The notes under the pieces were generated by a model, which saw only the letters and a program-made list of their open reading frames with translations, was not told the origin of the DNA and ran no database searches. A program made the translations under genes and the position numbers. DNA of 64,000 nucleotides, taken from positions 2,524,572 to 2,588,571 of the forward strand of contig NZ_CP047046.1 of assembly GCF_030408435.1 (NCBI RefSeq). Reading direction: 5' to 3'. Below are positions 44,021 to 51,683 of the stretch, piece after piece. This stretch comes from Corynebacterium auriscanis. Its GTDB lineage: Bacteria; Actinomycetota; Actinomycetes; Mycobacteriales; Mycobacteriaceae. The first letter of the stretch is position 1; each line of letters opens with the position of its first letter.

Positions 44021-44841
44021 CGCAGCGAACCTCCTGTCACTTTGCCCCCTTCTGCTGGCAGTCGCAGGGGGTTTTCTTTGGTCGACGCCAAAATCCGGGC
44101 CATATGTACCGCCGATGGAGTGTCGCGAACCCCCGGGGTAAGCCGTCCCTGGCGCGACAGTCCGCCACCGATATGCATCAAACAACTGGCATCCCCGCCG
44201 GTGCACACATCGGCCTGCGACCCAATTACGGCCTCCACTTTGTCACCCAACATGGCGCTGGATACGCCGGAGTTCTTCACGCTAAATGTTCCACCGAATC
44301 CGCAGCAAGAATCCTCGTGCTCAATGGGGCGCAAGGTTAACCCCTCTACGCTTTCCAGCAGGTCCCGCTGCCGGTCACCCAAACGCAGCAAGCGCATTCC
44401 GTGGCATGACGGGTGGTAGGCCACCGCGTGTGGAAAGTAACTGCCTAACTGGTCTGCCGCGTTGTCTACACCGCAAATTTCGGTGAGGAATTGCGCTAAT
44501 TCATAGGTGCGATCTGCAATTTGGGTGGCGCGGGTCGCCAGGTCTTCGTCCCCTTCGTGCTGGGCGATCATGGGGTGCTGGTGGCCTAGCGACGCCACGC
44601 AGGATCCACTGGGAGCCACCGCATAGTCCCACGATTCACCCTCAAAGGCTTCTACGTGGTTTTTCACCACCGGATAGGCTTGAGCGAACTTTCCCGAATT
44701 GATGTGCATCTGTCCGCAACAGGCTTGCTGTTCGGGGAAGACGACGGTGTGCCCGAGTCGCTCGAGGATACGCACCGTATCTTTGGCGACCTCCGGATAC
44801 ATCGCGTCCACAATGCACGTGGCGAATAGCGCAATTTTCAT
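44017..44841 (-). CDS. lutA: Lactate utilisation protein A (Fe-S oxidoreductase, CCG domains)
   Basis: A 274-residue Fe-S oxidoreductase with two cysteine-rich CCG domains: QQACCGQMHINSGKFAQAYPVV and HEDSCCGFGGTFSVKNSGVSSAMLGDKV. It begins MKIALFATCIVDAMYPEVAKDTVRILERLGHTV, as LutA/GlpC-like proteins do. First gene of the lutABC operon; GGAGGA stands just before the ATG. The complex oxidises L-lactate to pyruvate and passes electrons to the respiratory chain. Confidence 0.94.
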   Translation of the reverse strand: MKIALFATCIVDAMYPEVAKDTVRILERLGHTVVFPEQQACCGQMHINSGKFAQAYPVVKNHVEAFEGESWDYAVAPSGSCVASLGHQHPMIAQHEGDEDLATRATQIADRTYELAQFLTEICGVDNAADQLGSYFPHAVAYHPSCHGMRLLRLGDRQRDLLESVEGLTLRPIEHEDSCCGFGGTFSVKNSGVSSAMLGDKVEAVIGSQADVCTGGDASCLMHIGGGLSRQGRLTPGVRDTPSAVHMARILASTKENPLRLPAEGGKVTGGSLR

Positions 44842-45001
44842 TCTTCCTCCGTCATGAACGTGAACCTGGTTAGTGTTGTGTTCTTAATGAGCGAGGTTCC
44901 AGTTTGCAGCGCTGGGTTAATGGGTGTGGTCTTGGTTGGTTGTGGGAACCCAATAAACCGGGTTTGAGGGAACTGCGCCCATTGCGCCAGCGTAACCTTG
45001 G
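44842..45001. promoter_or_regulatory. lutABC promoter region
   Basis: The gap contains several TTGGTTRGT/AACCAA-type words, including GGTT-N5-AACC near 44936-44950 and a near-palindrome AAACCGGGTTT at 44957-44967. A GntR-type (LldR/LutR-like) operator is plausible here, but no canonical site is certain. Confidence 0.35.
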
Positions 45002-45544
45002 TTAGTTGCGCTTGACGTAACCCATCCGGGGACGGAATCCCTGGGGGTGTTTCATCTGCGCAGCAGCGTCGGCGATGATCAACCGGAAACGCGGTTGCAT
45101 GGGTGGCATGTTGCTGATGGGAAACCAATCCACGCGCGTTGATTCATCGTCGTTAACGTGCACATCAAATGCACCCGGCGCGTCCGGATCCGGAACCTCT
45201 AAGCGAATGGCCGTGTCCACGTAACTGACCACGTCACCGTTGGGGTATTCCACCGGCCCCACTTGGCCCACACCCAGAAGGGCAGCGGGCTCCACTGTCA
45301 GACCGGTTTCCTCAGCCACTTCCCGTACAGCCGCCCGGTGTGGTTCTTCCCGCGGGTCCACGATCCCAGTTACGGGAGTCCACTGCCCGTCATCGGCCCG
45401 TTGAACCAGTAATACCTCGGGAACGGCCCACAGCGGGGCGTCGTTCTCTACGGGTTTCAACACGATAGCCGTAACTCCCGGTAACCACAGTTCTGCGTGC
45501 CCGACCTGCTTGCGTAGATCGAGAATAAAATCCGGTGTTGCCAT
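45002..45544 (-). CDS. Nudix hydrolase
   Basis: A 180-residue Nudix-fold pyrophosphatase. The Nudix box runs from GIVDPREEPHRAAVREVAEE through TGL, fitting Gx5Ex7REUxEExGU. The start MATPDFILDLRKQVGHAELWLPGVTAIVL is common in actinobacterial ADP-ribose/NADH-type Nudix enzymes, but the substrate is not determined. Start at ATG 45544; the open frame to 45811 has no support. Confidence 0.92.
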   Translation of the reverse strand: MATPDFILDLRKQVGHAELWLPGVTAIVLKPVENDAPLWAVPEVLLVQRADDGQWTPVTGIVDPREEPHRAAVREVAEETGLTVEPAALLGVGQVGPVEYPNGDVVSYVDTAIRLEVPDPDAPGAFDVHVNDDESTRVDWFPISNMPPMQPRFRLIIADAAAQMKHPQGFRPRMGYVKRN

Positions 45545-45767
45545 GAGAGTCAGCTTACGCCGAACACCGACAGCGCCGTTTTGCTGCTTCAGGGCGCGAG
45601 TGGATCTGGGGAGTATGAAACGCTGGTCAATGCATTCTTGATAATTTAAGAGCAGAAAGCGCTGTGCGGGCCAGCATCTTTTCTCAATGCGTCCGCCACC
45701 AAGTAACGACACACCTCCCGGCCCGGGAGTAGCTGCGCAGATGGAGCGCACCAGAGAAAGGCTGACG

Positions 45768-46781
45768 ATGCCCAAAAACGGTAATGACAACACCGAGCAG
45801 TTCCCGCACATCGGCGAACCTCCGCACTACAACCGCGGTGGTCACGGCCAAAAGGGCCCCGGGTCGACAAGTGCGGCTCAGGACAACCAGGGTTTCGGCA
45901 ATCGGGATTACAATCCGAACGGCTCGTGGGGCGCCCCCGCGCAAGGTTATGGAGCGGCAGGTCAAGCCCATTTCGGGCCCGGTGGCGACCGTTATATGCA
46001 GCAACCCCAAGCCCCACGGAGCCCATTTCAACACAGCCCATATCAGCAGGGTGAATCTTCGCACAGTCCGTACCAGCAAGGTGAACCTTCGCACAGTCCG
46101 TACCAGCAGGGAAAGCAACCTGCTAACAATGGCGCCTACCGAGCCCCTGCCGGGGGGCCGTTGGGACCGCACCAGCGCCCACCGCGGAATTCACCACAGC
46201 ACCCACCCGCGCAAGGTCGCCCCGGGTCGCGCAATCGTGCCGATACCCCGCCACCACAGCGCAACACCTCAACAATTGTGCTCAGCATCTTGGTCATTAT
46301 CCTCAGCTTATTGTTGCTTGCTGCGGCGGCGTATTTCTTCTTTGGTGATCGCTCTCGTAGCGACGCCCCTTCGACCAACCGAACCAATTCCGCAGGGGGC
46401 GCTGGAGAATCCGCGGGCCCGAAAACCAGTAGGGCCGAAGACGAGACAACTGAGAGCGAAACGTCCACCAAACCCAGCGAGAGTAAGCGCGCTGGGGACT
46501 TCGAAGTACCTGGATCTTGGAACAAGTGCGCGGGTTCCGGTGCAGCGGGGGACCTTAACTTGACCTACGCCGAGGATTACGGTGGAAACACCACGACGTG
46601 TGGGTTCGCTACCAATGTGCGCGATGCCTTCGTGGATTACTACCGCCAGACCGATAAACTCAACGGCACTGTCGAGGCAACCAGTCCCACAACGGGCCAG
46701 ACCTACACCATGTCCTGCCATGACAACGGCACCTATGTGACCTGCTCCGGTGGCAATAACGCGCGGGTTCACATCCTTTAA
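45768..46781 (+). CDS. Membrane-anchored envelope protein with disordered N-terminus
   Basis: A 337-residue protein. Residues 1-165 are cytoplasmic, Gly/Pro/Gln/Asn-rich, with three SPYQQG repeats (near 46030-46110). A transmembrane helix follows (TSTIVLSILVIILSLLLLAAAAYFFF), then a Ser/Thr/Glu linker and a 95-residue outer domain with four cysteines (NKCAGSG, TTTCGFATNV, TMSCHDNG, VTCSGGNNARVHI) that could form two disulfides. This Cys/GGNxA pattern resembles extracellular domains of other actinobacterial membrane proteins, but I cannot name it. Start at ATG 45768 with AGAAAGG upstream. The next gene starts 2 bp after its stop. Confidence 0.78.
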   Translation: MPKNGNDNTEQFPHIGEPPHYNRGGHGQKGPGSTSAAQDNQGFGNRDYNPNGSWGAPAQGYGAAGQAHFGPGGDRYMQQPQAPRSPFQHSPYQQGESSHSPYQQGEPSHSPYQQGKQPANNGAYRAPAGGPLGPHQRPPRNSPQHPPAQGRPGSRNRADTPPPQRNTSTIVLSILVIILSLLLLAAAAYFFFGDRSRSDAPSTNRTNSAGGAGESAGPKTSRAEDETTESETSTKPSESKRAGDFEVPGSWNKCAGSGAAGDLNLTYAEDYGGNTTTCGFATNVRDAFVDYYRQTDKLNGTVEATSPTTGQTYTMSCHDNGTYVTCSGGNNARVHIL

Positions 46782-46782
46782 C

Positions 46783-47865
46783 ATGAGCGAGCACACTATG
46801 ACATCAGCGCGCATTCGAGCCTGGCAACCGCGCACGCCACCCGGTCAATCAGGGGGTGCCTATCGAGGACATAGTACTTCCCCGCAACCCGCTACTGGAT
46901 CGATGGTCACCCGCGGCCTCGCCCTGGCAGCCGCGGCAACGGTCACGGCCTTGGTACTTACCGGCTGCACGATCGATAAGGAGCGCTTCGGTGGCTCCTC
47001 AGATTCTGAACAGTCCGCCGCATCCCACGCCGAATCCGATCCTCAGGAGGGGAGGGGTGGGGACCGGTCAAGCACACGTAAGCCAAACCCAACACAATCG
47101 GCGCCCAGGACCACCGTTGGGGATTCCCAGCCCGCGCCGGGGGCAAAGCAGGCGGGAGATCTCAACGCGGCAATCCGCCATGTGCAGAGCAAATACGCGG
47201 GCCAGCTTGGGTTAGCTATCAGTGATCCACGCGGGAACGGTTCTACCGCGCCGGTTAGCTACGGCTCGTTGGATGAGGGGCCCGCGTGGTCCACTGCGAA
47301 GATCCCCGTGGCTATCGCGGTTGCGAAGAACGGCGGTGTTACCCCAGCGATGCGTTCAGCCATCACCGTGTCGGACAATGCGGCAGCTGACAGCCTGTGG
47401 CGCTCCCTTGGTTCTCCTGCACAAGCCGGTGCGGCCGCCACTATGGTGCTGCGAGAGGGTGGCGACCAGGTAACCACGATCCACACTGCGGTCACGCGCC
47501 CCGGTTTCTCGTCTTTCGGCCAAACCCGTTGGTCGCTTGCGAACCAAGCAACGTTCGCGGCAAATCTGCAGTGCATAGCCGGTGGATCCGTAGTCAGTGA
47601 TCTCATGGGGCAGATCGCCGCTGGTCAGAATTACGGGTTGGGTTCGATCCCCGGTGCGCATTTCAAAGGCGGATGGGGGCCAGACGAAAATGGCGGCTAC
47701 CTCACCCGACAGTTCGGATTCATCCCAGGTGAAAAACCCGGCAGCTTCGTTGGCGTAGCTATTGCGGCGAAACCCGCGGACGGTACCTACGAAACTGGCC
47801 AAGCCATGCTCACAGAATTGGCGAGGGCTCTAACAAGTCTCCGCGGTTACGGCGGTACGTGTTAG
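46783..47865 (+). CDS. Serine-hydrolase lipoprotein of beta-lactamase-like fold
   Basis: A secreted lipoprotein of up to 360 residues. The signal segment GLALAAAATVTALVLTGC contains a lipobox (Cys codon at 46966-46968), then a Ser/Asp/Pro linker. The 230-residue domain has beta-lactamase/PBP-type motifs: AWSTAKIPVAIA (SxxK, Ser codon 47290), VSDNAAADSLW (SDN) and FKGGWGPD in the place of K-T-G. A role in peptidoglycan or beta-lactam chemistry is inferred. The start is uncertain: ATG 46783 follows the upstream stop by 1 bp; ATG 46903 would give a standard signal peptide. Convergent with and overlapping yqgE by 4 bp. Confidence 0.8.
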   Translation: MSEHTMTSARIRAWQPRTPPGQSGGAYRGHSTSPQPATGSMVTRGLALAAAATVTALVLTGCTIDKERFGGSSDSEQSAASHAESDPQEGRGGDRSSTRKPNPTQSAPRTTVGDSQPAPGAKQAGDLNAAIRHVQSKYAGQLGLAISDPRGNGSTAPVSYGSLDEGPAWSTAKIPVAIAVAKNGGVTPAMRSAITVSDNAAADSLWRSLGSPAQAGAAATMVLREGGDQVTTIHTAVTRPGFSSFGQTRWSLANQATFAANLQCIAGGSVVSDLMGQIAAGQNYGLGSIPGAHFKGGWGPDENGGYLTRQFGFIPGEKPGSFVGVAIAAKPADGTYETGQAMLTELARALTSLRGYGGTC

Positions 47866-48617
47866 TTGCGTTCCGGGTGTTCTGCCCACGTGGAAAACAG
47901 GTTCTCCGGGAATGGGCGGCGTTTCATCAACTGCCGCCACGTCTCACCCGGCTTAGAACCGAATACATCCTCCGCTACCGCGCGCTGGAACTGCACGGAG
48001 CCCTCGGCCAGCCACTCGTCCAATTCCGTACGCGCTAACTCCGTGAATCCGACGAATAGGCGCAGATTTTCCACCGGCACATCCAAATCCTGGTTCTCGG
48101 TGATCACCACCTGAGCCAAACGCTCCTCTGCATCAATCAGAAGAGCACGCCCGTCACAAATCATCGCAGGTTGGAAAGCACGCTCGGAGGGTTGCTCCGT
48201 GCCATTTTCAGTCCCCTCTGCAGCATCATCTCCCGCACCCTCTGCAGCATTATCTCCCGCACCCGTTGCCGCTACATCGACATCGGCGGAGAGTTGGCCG
48301 ATAGCCACTACTGCACCCGGCACATCCGCGCCACCGAGGAAGAACACCTTCGGCTTCGTCAGCTTCTGCGCCAGCGCGGGCAATTGGTTCGCGACCGCCT
48401 CTGTCGTCATCTGATCCAGATACACCCCTGCCACGTTGGCTTCATCGGCGCTGATGACCAGCAGAACCTCGCCGGCTAACACGCGCTTACGATCATCGAA
48501 GATCACCTGAGGAGGCACGTAGATCACATCACCCGGGCGAATATCAACGGCTCGCTGGGGTTGGGAGCCGCGGGGCTCGTTGGCGTCAGATAAAGAAGAA
48601 GTAGAACGGTCAACCAT
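47862..48617 (-). CDS. YqgE/AlgH (UPF0301) family protein
   Basis: A 251-residue UPF0301 protein. Matching parts: FDDRKRVLAGEVLLVISAD near the N-terminus, KVFFLGGADVPGAVVAIGQL (the FxGGPV-like strand) and LRLFVGFTELARTELDEWLAEGSVQF followed by AVAEDVFGSKPGETWRQLMKRRPFP. A 30-residue acidic Ala/Gly repeat (GAGDNAAEGAGDDAAEG) is inserted in the middle. Function of the family is not settled. Its ATG overlaps the pcnA stop (TAATG), so it is coupled to pcnA. Confidence 0.84.
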   Translation of the reverse strand: MVDRSTSSLSDANEPRGSQPQRAVDIRPGDVIYVPPQVIFDDRKRVLAGEVLLVISADEANVAGVYLDQMTTEAVANQLPALAQKLTKPKVFFLGGADVPGAVVAIGQLSADVDVAATGAGDNAAEGAGDDAAEGTENGTEQPSERAFQPAMICDGRALLIDAEERLAQVVITENQDLDVPVENLRLFVGFTELARTELDEWLAEGSVQFQRAVAEDVFGSKPGETWRQLMKRRPFPENLFSTWAEHPERN

Positions 48618-50149
48618 TAGTTAGCCTCCTGTTGCTCGGCCCACCACGCACGCAGCTCAGCGATGGCATCCTCGCGAGACAGCGGGCCACGATCTAGGCG
48701 TAGCTCCTTCAAGTATGCCCACGCTTTGCCGACTTGCGGGCCGGGCGGCAGATTGAGGATCTCCATAATGGCGTTGCCGTCGAGGTCGGGGCGTACCGCT
48801 GCCAGATCTTCCTGCTCTTGTAGTTCTGCGATCCGGTGTTCCAATCCGTCGTAGGTGCGCTGCAGGCGATCGGCCTTCCGTTTATTCCGTGTGGTGCAAT
48901 CAGCCCGCACCAAAAGATGCAGGCGAGGCAGCAATTCACCGGCATCGTTGACATATCGGCGCACCGCGGCATCCGTCCACGTCGATTCACCCTGCGGTCC
49001 ACCATCGCTGTAGCCGTGGAAACGCATGTGCAAAAACACTAGCTGCGAAATGTCCTTTACTAGCTGCCGTGAATACTTCAACTTCTGCAGGCGCTTGCGG
49101 GTCATCTTGGCACCCACCACTTCATGCTGGTGGAAGGTTACGGTTCCAGATTCCGTGAAAGCTCGGGTCGCAGGTTTTCCTACATCGTGGAGTAGCGACG
49201 CCATGCGTAGCTCCAGATCGGGCTCCCACTGGTTCTTAGTTTCCAGCTCCACCGCGTTGCGCAGTACCCGCAGAGAATGGCGGTAGACATCCTTGTGTTG
49301 CTGGTGTTCATCCTGCGTCATTTTTAGCGCGGGTAGTTCCGGCATGACGAACTCGGCGATTCCCGAATCCACCATCAGGTCTAGGCCCTCCCACGGAGCC
49401 ACGCCCAGCATCAACTTGTTCAGCTCCACGGCTACGCGCTCCACGGTGATGCGCTTAATCTCCGGCGCCATGGCAGCCATCGCCTCACTGACACGGGGAG
49501 CCACGGCGAATTCCAGCTGCGAGACAAACCGGCATGCACGCAGCATGCGCAGTGGGTCATCATTAAACGAAATGTGGGGGGAATCCGGTGTGTCCAACAA
49601 CCCAGCAGCGGCGTCCTCCAAGCCACCCAGCGGGTCACGGAACTGGTGGTCGCCGTCGGGATTCAACTCCAAAGCCATGGCGTTGACTCGGAAGTCGCGA
49701 CGGATGAGGTCGCCTTCCAAGGTATCGCCGAACGTGACCTGCGGGTTGCGGGAATCACCGTCATATTGATCCGCGCGGAATGTCGTGATCTCAATCATCG
49801 CACCCTTGATTAGGGCAGAGACCGTCCCGTATTCAATGCCGGTATCCCAGATCTTCTCGGCCAGAGGCTCCACAACCTCGATGATCTGTTGCGGACGCGC
49901 ATCGGTAGTGAAGTCCAGATCGTGGGACAACCTGCCTAGCAGCGCATCGCGGACCGAACCGCCCACCAAGAACAGCGAGAAACCGGCTGCGTTAAAGGCC
50001 TTGGCGAGGGGCTGCAGAGTTGTGTTCTGCTTACCCAGAGCCTGCCAAGCGTTCGCCATCATGGTGGCGGGGGTGCGGGGGTTTTCTGGCTGGTGGTTCA
50101 CGCCGTTGATTCTACAAAAGCGTGCGACAGGCTTTACAGGTGCGGTCAA
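48617..50149 (-). CDS. pcnA: CCA tRNA nucleotidyltransferase
   Basis: Adds or repairs the CCA end of tRNAs. Up to 510 residues. Head domain LFLVGGSVRDALLGRLSHDLDFTTDARP contains the G-G-S nucleotidyltransferase motif and DLD carboxylates; the RRDFRVNAMALEL and DPLRMLRACRF motifs for nucleotide selection follow. The C-terminal half includes an HD domain (LLHDVGKPATR and the HQHEVVGA stretch). The first 28 residues are probably untranslated or dispensable, because conserved sequence begins at about MANAWQALG. Coupled to yqgE; divergent from the mutT4-type gene as in mycobacteria. Confidence 0.95.
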   Translation of the reverse strand: MTAPVKPVARFCRINGVNHQPENPRTPATMMANAWQALGKQNTTLQPLAKAFNAAGFSLFLVGGSVRDALLGRLSHDLDFTTDARPQQIIEVVEPLAEKIWDTGIEYGTVSALIKGAMIEITTFRADQYDGDSRNPQVTFGDTLEGDLIRRDFRVNAMALELNPDGDHQFRDPLGGLEDAAAGLLDTPDSPHISFNDDPLRMLRACRFVSQLEFAVAPRVSEAMAAMAPEIKRITVERVAVELNKLMLGVAPWEGLDLMVDSGIAEFVMPELPALKMTQDEHQQHKDVYRHSLRVLRNAVELETKNQWEPDLELRMASLLHDVGKPATRAFTESGTVTFHQHEVVGAKMTRKRLQKLKYSRQLVKDISQLVFLHMRFHGYSDGGPQGESTWTDAAVRRYVNDAGELLPRLHLLVRADCTTRNKRKADRLQRTYDGLEHRIAELQEQEDLAAVRPDLDGNAIMEILNLPPGPQVGKAWAYLKELRLDRGPLSREDAIAELRAWWAEQQEAN

Positions 50150-50285
50150 TGGGGGATGATTAGCCCTTGTATGTTTCGTGGGTGCACAACGGGATCTGGG
50201 GAGCGTGCTTTGGTGACTTGACGCACGGGACCGGTTGGCGCGATAGGTTAGCGCGACGGGGAGGGCACGGCCATGTTTCCCATAA

Positions 50286-50310
50286 ATTAGGTTAAACCGA
50301 CTAGCCTAAT
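50286..50310. promoter_or_regulatory. Inverted repeat before the MutT4-type gene
   Basis: ATTAGG (50286-50291) and CCTAAT (50305-50310) form a perfect 6-bp inverted repeat with a 13-bp gap, ending 4 bp before the ATG. TTAGGTTA and TAGCCTAA resemble half-sites of an iron-regulator box, but the spacing is wrong for a DtxR site. Confidence 0.35.
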
Positions 50311-50314
50311 AAGA

Positions 50315-51676
50315 ATGAATGAGAACGAAGGTGCCGCGGACGGCCAGCGCCGTCGTCGGAACCGGCGTTCCCGACGACCGAACCAAAAACGCGCGCAGGG
50401 CAATCCCACCCGTGACAATTCCAGTAATAATGCTGCGCGCAACCACGGCCCCGATGCCGGCAACGGTAAGGGTGTAGCAAACGGTAAAGGTGGCATAAAC
50501 AAGTCCAATCGTGGCAATGGTCATGCTGGTGAATCGAACACGAGCAGGTCCACAGTCACCGGACCAAAGACCGGCGGGTCGAATGCCCCTGGATCGAACG
50601 CGGGAAGGTCGAACACTGACGAAACCACTACTGGTCACACCGAATCGGGGAACACAGGTGCCCGCCGCGGCGAGCGCCGGAACCAGAACATCCCCGGCCC
50701 AAGCAACGGAGGTAATAATCGGCGCCGCCGTCGTGGAGGCCGTGGCCGTGGTGGGCGTGGCCCCGGAGGTCGTGGCAATGCCAACCACAACAACTCCATT
50801 CAGAATTCACAGAACCTGAATGAGTCCCCCGGCGCCCAGGGATCGCGGGAGCTGGGGAACAGTGGGGCGTCGGATAAAAAGGACAGCAATCCCAACCACG
50901 GTGGCAACGGGGGCGGCAACCGCAAGCAACGCAGCTCGCGGCGCGGTGGACGCAACCAGAACAGCGCCACACACAACGGCGGTGGCCGCAACGGTAATGG
51001 GCGAAACGGTGGCCGCAACGGTTCCGGGCGGAACAATGCTGGGCGTGGCGGGGCTGACAACCGTGGAGCCAACAACCCCAGGCGACCCAACGGCAAATCC
51101 CGCGATTCCGGTTTTGCTATCACCCAGCGCCCAGAACGCGATACCGAAGCATTCCACGATATGCATTCAGAGCTGCCCATTTCCGTGGAGACTTCGGCGG
51201 GTGGCCTAGTCCTATCCGGCTTGGCAGAAGCCGTGGGACCCAATGGAGACGTGGACTTGTCTAAGATCTACGTGGCCCTCATTGGGCGCTTGGACCGGCG
51301 CGGCCGCCTGCTGTGGTCGATGCCCAAAGGCCACGTAGAACCAGATGAATCCCAACACGCCACAGCGGAACGCGAGGTCTGGGAGGAAACCGGTGTGGCC
51401 GGAAAAGTCATCGGCGAATTGGGCACGATTGACTACTGGTTTATCTCCGAAGGCGTTCGCATCCACAAGACTGTCCACCACCACCTGCTGCGCTTCGTCG
51501 ATGGGCACCTCAATGATGAGGACCCCGAAGTAACAGAAGTCACCTGGCTACCGGTCAATCAATTAATCGAGCGTTTGGCCTATGCCGACGAGCGCCGATT
51601 GGCCCGGTTAGCCTTCGACAGTTTGCCAGATCACGCCCGCGCAGAAGCCGCTGCAGGACGGCTCACACCCCGTTAA
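50315..51676 (+). CDS. Nudix hydrolase with long disordered N-terminus (MutT4-like)
   Basis: A 453-residue protein. Residues 1-260 are low-complexity Gly/Asn/Arg-rich ([46 protein letters not shown]), resembling RNA-binding RGG regions. The C-terminal 190 residues are a Nudix domain with box [20 protein letters not shown] followed by TGV. Position next to pcnA and before the DUF6049-murJ genes matches mycobacterial mutT4 (Rv3908). Substrate unknown. One copy of the GGCGTCGGATAAAAA word lies at 50866-50880 within its coding sequence. Confidence 0.87.
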   Translation: MNENEGAADGQRRRRNRRSRRPNQKRAQGNPTRDNSSNNAARNHGPDAGNGKGVANGKGGINKSNRGNGHAGESNTSRSTVTGPKTGGSNAPGSNAGRSNTDETTTGHTESGNTGARRGERRNQNIPGPSNGGNNRRRRRGGRGRGGRGPGGRGNANHNNSIQNSQNLNESPGAQGSRELGNSGASDKKDSNPNHGGNGGGNRKQRSSRRGGRNQNSATHNGGGRNGNGRNGGRNGSGRNNAGRGGADNRGANNPRRPNGKSRDSGFAITQRPERDTEAFHDMHSELPISVETSAGGLVLSGLAEAVGPNGDVDLSKIYVALIGRLDRRGRLLWSMPKGHVEPDESQHATAEREVWEETGVAGKVIGELGTIDYWFISEGVRIHKTVHHHLLRFVDGHLNDEDPEVTEVTWLPVNQLIERLAYADERRLARLAFDSLPDHARAEAAAGRLTPR

Positions 51677-51683
51677 AGACATC

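Noticed and set aside
44838..45128. A 96-residue frame before lutA
   Set aside because: It overlaps the Nudix 3' end, has no ribosome site, and low-complexity composition; the region is better explained as the lut promoter.
47862..48617. New family for the protein downstream of pcnA
   Set aside because: The C-terminal RLFVGF..EDVF..LWR-like pattern identifies a diverged UPF0301 (YqgE) protein; only its acidic insertion is unusual.
50286..50310. DtxR iron box before the MutT4-like gene
   Set aside because: Half-sites TTAGGTTA and TAGCCTAA are similar, but the gap is 4 bp too long for the 19-bp operator.
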